Part shown: positions 23,110-26,139 of the stretch, piece by piece
Layout of the letters: every line of letters begins with the position of its first letter
How positions within the stretch are numbered: the first letter of the stretch is position 1
From: DATHVR01 sp035461175
GTDB taxonomy: Bacteria > Actinomycetota > Acidimicrobiia > Spongiisociales > ZC4RG35
Length of the DNA: 26,139 nt
Assembly (NCBI GenBank): GCA_035461175.1
Contig: DATHVR010000093.1
Location: 1 to 26,139 of the forward strand
Direction: 5' to 3'
The notes under the pieces: model-generated
Told to the model about the DNA's origin: nothing
Databases searched by the model: none
What the model saw: the letters and a program-made list of their open reading frames with translations, nothing else
Made by a program: the position numbers and the translations under genes

Positions 23110-24873
23110 TCATGCCGGGGTCATGTCCCCGGGGCGGAGCGGTAGACCCTCGGTGGCGTTGAGGAGGTGGACCAGGTTGGGCAACTCCGACTCGTAGCCG
23201 GGGGCGGCCTCGGCGTTGAGCCCACCGTTGGTCGCCCGCACCAGGAAGGCCTGGCCGGGGGCGGTGGCGAAGCGCTGCGGGTCCACGTACAGGCGGGGCT
23301 TGACCTCGAAGGGGGCGCCGTGCTCGGGGCAGAAGGTGGTGCAGTTGCCGCACTGATTGCACAGTTCGAACAGGCACAGGTATTGCTGACGTCCGTCGAC
23401 GTCCATGTCCTCGGGGGTGGGAAGGCGGAGGAAGGCGTCGTTGGGGCACACCGTCACACACAGGTTGCAGGCGACACAGCCCCACATCTCCAGGACATGG
23501 TCGACCTGGCGGGGGAGCTTGGAGGTCCCGCTGCGCGTGTAGGGGGCGAGGCCCTCCTCGGTGTGCAACCCCGCGACGTAGCCGGCGATGCTGTCGGCGC
23601 CGCGTGCCTGCCGCCAGGTCGGGAGGTCGCCGGCGCCGGCCGCCATCATCTCATCACGCAGATGGTCGAGCATCGGCTTGATCCGCCCGTATCCGCCCGG
23701 CTTGAGCAGGTCCGAGCAGACCGTGATCGGGGTGAGTCCCAGCGCCGCCAGCGCCGGCAGGTTCTCCTTGGTGACCCCGGCGGAGAAGCTCACCTGCACC
23801 GGTCCCGGCTTGGTGCCGATCGCCAGCATCCCCGGGAGGGCCCGGTCAAGCTCGGCCATCAGGTTGGTGGTGATCACGTGGAGGGGCTGGCCCGACAGGT
23901 ACATGGGCGTGTCGGGCAGGTGCTGGCGATGGTTGTCCACCACCAGCGTATTGGTGAGCTTGATCCCGAAGCGACGTCCCTGCTCACGGGCGAAGCGGTC
24001 GAGTTCGGTGATCAGTTCCACCCCCCGGTCGAACTGAAGGTCGGCCTCGAAGTCGTGGGGGCGGAGGCGGATCTCGTCGTAGCCGAGGTCATCGTGGACG
24101 ATCGCATCGACGGGCTCGAAGCCGAGCAGGGTGGGGTTGAGCTTGACGATGACGTCGAGCCCGTGGCGGGTCATCAGGTGCTTGCTGATCGCCTCGATCT
24201 CGTCCGGCGGGCAACCGTGGAACGTGGACAGCGTCACCGAATCGGCCACCCGGGTCGGGAAGTCGAGGTCCCGCCACGCCGCGAACTCGTCGGGGATGGC
24301 GGGACGGAGCCGTTCGATGGTGGGACTGGCGTCCATGAGGCCGTCGACGAAGGCGGCCATGCGGGCCTGGGAGATCCCGGCCAGGTCATAGCCCACCGAG
24401 AGGTCGAACACGTGGGCGCCGGTGTCGGCTCCGAGATGCGGTGTCAGCTCGGGCCAGCGTCGGAGGATCTCGATCATCATCCACGCCTTGACGTACTCGT
24501 CCAGCGACTGCTCGATGCGCAGCTCCTGGCTCCACTCGATGTTGTAGCCGACCGTCTCCATGTCGATGCAGGGGCGGTCGATGTCGAGCTCGTCCAGGAT
24601 CTGGACCGTCTTCAGCTCCATGATCCGGGCACCTCCCAGCCAGGCCAGCACGATGTTCTGGGCCATCTGGGTATGGGGACCGGCGGCCGGACCCAGCGGG
24701 GTGGCGGCGGTCCGCCCCACGAAATCGGTGGTCAGGTCGGGTCCATCGCCTACCTCGAAGAACCGGGCCGTGGGGAGGTCGAAGATCCGGTGGCGCGTCT
24801 CCCATTCCCGGGCCACCCGTCCCAGCAGAGTGCGGAGCGGATAGGGAGAGAGGGGCGGGATGCGGTCGTTCAT
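23110..24873 (-). CDS. YgfK-like flavin and iron-sulfur oxidoreductase (short form)
   Basis: A 587-residue protein with AAGGAGGA just before the ATG. The first 430 or so residues form a dihydroorotate-dehydrogenase-like barrel (TPLGPAAGPHTQMAQNIVLAWLGGARIMELKTVQ; VKLNPTLLG; GIKLTNTLVVDN; SAGVTKENLPALAALGLTPITVCSDLLKPGGYGR). The C-terminal part binds two [4Fe-4S] clusters: CVACNLCVTVCP (about 467-478) and CNQCGNCTTFCP. This matches YgfK (putative selenate reductase subunit) except that the E. coli protein is about 1,030 residues and has a GltD-like FAD/NAD(P) module missing here. It probably takes electrons from or to another carrier. It follows the ssnA-like gene by 11 bases, the same pairing as in E. 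coli. Confidence 0.88.
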   Translation of the reverse strand: MNDRIPPLSPYPLRTLLGRVAREWETRHRIFDLPTARFFEVGDGPDLTTDFVGRTAATPLGPAAGPHTQMAQNIVLAWLGGARIMELKTVQILDELDIDRPCIDMETVGYNIEWSQELRIEQSLDEYVKAWMMIEILRRWPELTPHLGADTGAHVFDLSVGYDLAGISQARMAAFVDGLMDASPTIERLRPAIPDEFAAWRDLDFPTRVADSVTLSTFHGCPPDEIEAISKHLMTRHGLDVIVKLNPTLLGFEPVDAIVHDDLGYDEIRLRPHDFEADLQFDRGVELITELDRFAREQGRRFGIKLTNTLVVDNHRQHLPDTPMYLSGQPLHVITTNLMAELDRALPGMLAIGTKPGPVQVSFSAGVTKENLPALAALGLTPITVCSDLLKPGGYGRIKPMLDHLRDEMMAAGAGDLPTWRQARGADSIAGYVAGLHTEEGLAPYTRSGTSKLPRQVDHVLEMWGCVACNLCVTVCPNDAFLRLPTPEDMDVDGRQQYLCLFELCNQCGNCTTFCPEHGAPFEVKPRLYVDPQRFATAPGQAFLVRATNGGLNAEAAPGYESELPNLVHLLNATEGLPLRPGDMTPA

Positions 24874-24884
24874 GCTGTCCTCCT

Positions 24885-25919
24885 TCACAGCCGGGCGTGC
24901 AGGCGGGTGGCCTGCTCGGCGGCCCTGGCGCGGATCTCGTCGGGGTCGACCCTGGTGGGGACGCCCTCGTCGAGGACGGTCTCGCCGTCGATCAGGATCC
25001 GCAGCGGTCGGACCCCGGGCGTGTAGACCAGGTGCCACGGGTCCATCGGCGCGTACGACCAGGTCACTTCGTCGTCTCGTGTCTCCGGAACCAGGTCGCG
25101 GCCGTTCTCGAGCCACGTCCAGGCCGTCTCTGGTGTGGCGTGGCGGTCGTCGGCCCGATGACACAGGTAGGCGAGGCGGAACTCGTCGAGCATGGCGGCG
25201 CCGATCCCGTCCGAACCCAGCACCACCCGGTTGGGGAAGCGGGCCGGCCGGGCATAGCCGACGTGGTTGTTCATGTTCGACCGCGGGTTGTGGACGATCG
25301 TCCCCCGCAATCCGGCGGTCTCGGGGAGATGCACCCCGTGCGCCAGCAGCCAGTCATCCCGGGTCAGATCGGTGATGCGGGCCGGGGCGGCCTCGTCCTC
25401 GGGACCCTCGCAGACGTGGATGTGGACCCCGACGCCTAGGTCCTTGGCTAGGCCCGCCGCCGCCTCCAGGGTCTCGTCCGTGCAGGTGAAGGCGGCGTGG
25501 ACCCCGACCAGACCCCGTCCGCCGGCGCGCAAGAAGCGCTCGTTCTCGGCCAGACCGCGACGGGCGCTGTCCGGACCGTGGCGATCGGTGATCCCGTAGG
25601 CGCACACGACCCGCACTCCCACCTCGGCGCAGGCGTCGGCGATGACGTCGAGGCTCGCCTCGATGGCGTTGGGCGATTCCTGATGGTCGATGATGGCGGT
25701 GGTGCCTTGTTCCAATGCCTCCAGGGCTCCCAGCATCGCCGACCAGCGGATCATCTCCAGGTCTAGGGCGGTGTCGAGCCGCCACCACACCTGCTCGAGG
25801 ATCTCCCGGAACGACTCCGGCTCCTTCGGCGGCGCCGGCATTCCCCGCGCCAGCGCCGAATACAGGTGGTGGTGGGCGCACACCATCCCGGGGGTGACGG
25901 CCGTGGTCATGGCTTTCAT
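24885..25919 (-). CDS. ssnA: SsnA-like amidohydrolase, apparently lacking its N-terminal beta-domain
   Basis: A 344-residue protein from ATG 25919; GTG 25991 would add 24 residues without resemblance to the family. The metal-dependent amidohydrolase barrel is complete: HxH in CAHHHLYSALARGM, a histidine in VHIHVCEG, LLAHGVHLPE, NPRSNMNN and the catalytic Asp in LGSDG. Wording such as VWWRLDTALD and IDHQESPNAIEASLDVI is that of SsnA and chlorohydrolase-type aminohydrolases. Relatives usually have about 50 more N-terminal residues (the beta-sandwich half), which are absent in all frames upstream. No ribosome-binding site was found. Its partner is the YgfK-like gene directly downstream. In E. 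coli ssnA and ygfK lie with xdhD in a purine-related cluster. Confidence 0.85.
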   Translation of the reverse strand: MKAMTTAVTPGMVCAHHHLYSALARGMPAPPKEPESFREILEQVWWRLDTALDLEMIRWSAMLGALEALEQGTTAIIDHQESPNAIEASLDVIADACAEVGVRVVCAYGITDRHGPDSARRGLAENERFLRAGGRGLVGVHAAFTCTDETLEAAAGLAKDLGVGVHIHVCEGPEDEAAPARITDLTRDDWLLAHGVHLPETAGLRGTIVHNPRSNMNNHVGYARPARFPNRVVLGSDGIGAAMLDEFRLAYLCHRADDRHATPETAWTWLENGRDLVPETRDDEVTWSYAPMDPWHLVYTPGVRPLRILIDGETVLDEGVPTRVDPDEIRARAAEQATRLHARL

Positions 25920-25972
25920 GGTGGCGGCGGCGGGCCGGCGATGCCAGGGACGAAAGGCTCTGTGATGATTCT

Positions 25973-25991
25973 GTGGGGGTACTGCCCCCAC
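25973..25991. repeat. Short GC hairpin upstream of the ssnA-like gene
   Basis: A perfect 7-bp stem (GTGGGGG with CCCCCAC) closes a five-base loop TACTG, followed by another CCCCCAC (25993-25999). There is no U-tract on the minus strand. It lies where the missing N-terminal part of the ssnA-like gene would be expected. The rest of 25920-26103 holds no recognisable gene. Confidence 0.6.
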
Positions 25992-26103
25992 ACCCCCACG
26001 GCCAGTCGTCGGGCCCTGGGGTGGTCGGGGCCATCCGCCTACCCCGTCCCGCCCGGGAGGTCGTCTGTCACCGGAAGCTGCGGGTGGGTGGGTGCCAAGA
26101 GGC

Positions 26104-26139
26104 TTTTCGCGACAGAATTGCGCGCTATAGCACGCAATT
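26104..26139. repeat. REP-like palindrome (copy 2, cut by window edge)
   Basis: TTTTCGCGACAGAATTGCGCGC (first arm, 26104-26125) repeats the arm at 13793-13810 exactly over 18 bases. Then comes loop TATA and the start of the complementary arm, GCACGCAATT, cut by the window end. Loop and one arm position differ from copy 1 while pairing is mostly kept. Confidence 0.75.

Overview
The window is GC-rich with frequent GTG starts, short intergenic gaps and many stop-start overlaps. Together with an LppM-like lipoprotein and a lone UBP-type zinc-finger protein, this suggests a high-GC actinobacterium, possibly of the Acidimicrobiia; that placement is inference. Both strands are densely coded and no gene-free stretch exceeds about 220 bases. 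No tRNA, rRNA, insertion sequence or CRISPR array was seen.

Left part (1-3945): a zinc-type alcohol dehydrogenase cut by the window edge, a hotdog thioesterase, an unusual fusion of a phosphoglycerate-dehydrogenase-like enzyme with a ParB/SerK (free serine kinase)-like domain, and a membrane-anchored lipoprotein. The lipoprotein gene lies between inverted copies of a GGAGGTC repeat and beside a 36-bp tandem repeat.

Centre-left (3945-13784): the main system, a divergent locus for uptake and breakdown of ectoine and hydroxyectoine. The minus arm runs ehuB (binding lipoprotein), ehuC and ehuD (permeases), ehuA (ATPase), doeA/eutD (ectoine hydrolase) and an ArgE-like M20 deacetylase. The plus arm runs a GntR/FCD regulator, a cystathionine gamma-synthase-like PLP enzyme, eutC, eutB and a cytidine-deaminase-fold protein. 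EhuBCDA would import the solute and DoeA would open the ring to N-acetyl-2,4-diaminobutyrate. EutB and EutC belong to the hydroxyectoine branch. The usual deacetylase (DoeB/EutE), EutA, the DoeD transaminase, the DoeC dehydrogenase and the MocR-type EnuR regulator are all absent from the window. Their places are taken by an M20 enzyme, a PLP lyase-like enzyme, a deaminase-fold enzyme and a FadR-type GntR regulator. This looks like a variant ectoine pathway and is the most interesting content here.

Centre-right (13846-18498): a thiamine ABC transporter operon thiB-thiP-thiQ under a clear TPP riboswitch, preceded by a stand-alone FabF-type ketosynthase. An 18-bp-arm palindrome separates thiQ from the converging ectoine arm, and a second copy lies at the right edge of the window.

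Right part (18523-26139): a surface-anchored NTR/TIMP-like plus propeller-like protein; a VOC protein and SDR dehydrogenase divergent from a MarR regulator; a small UBP zinc-finger protein; a second SDR; and a pair of genes resembling ssnA and ygfK (aminohydrolase plus flavin/iron-sulfur oxidoreductase). Both members of that pair are shorter than the Escherichia coli versions.
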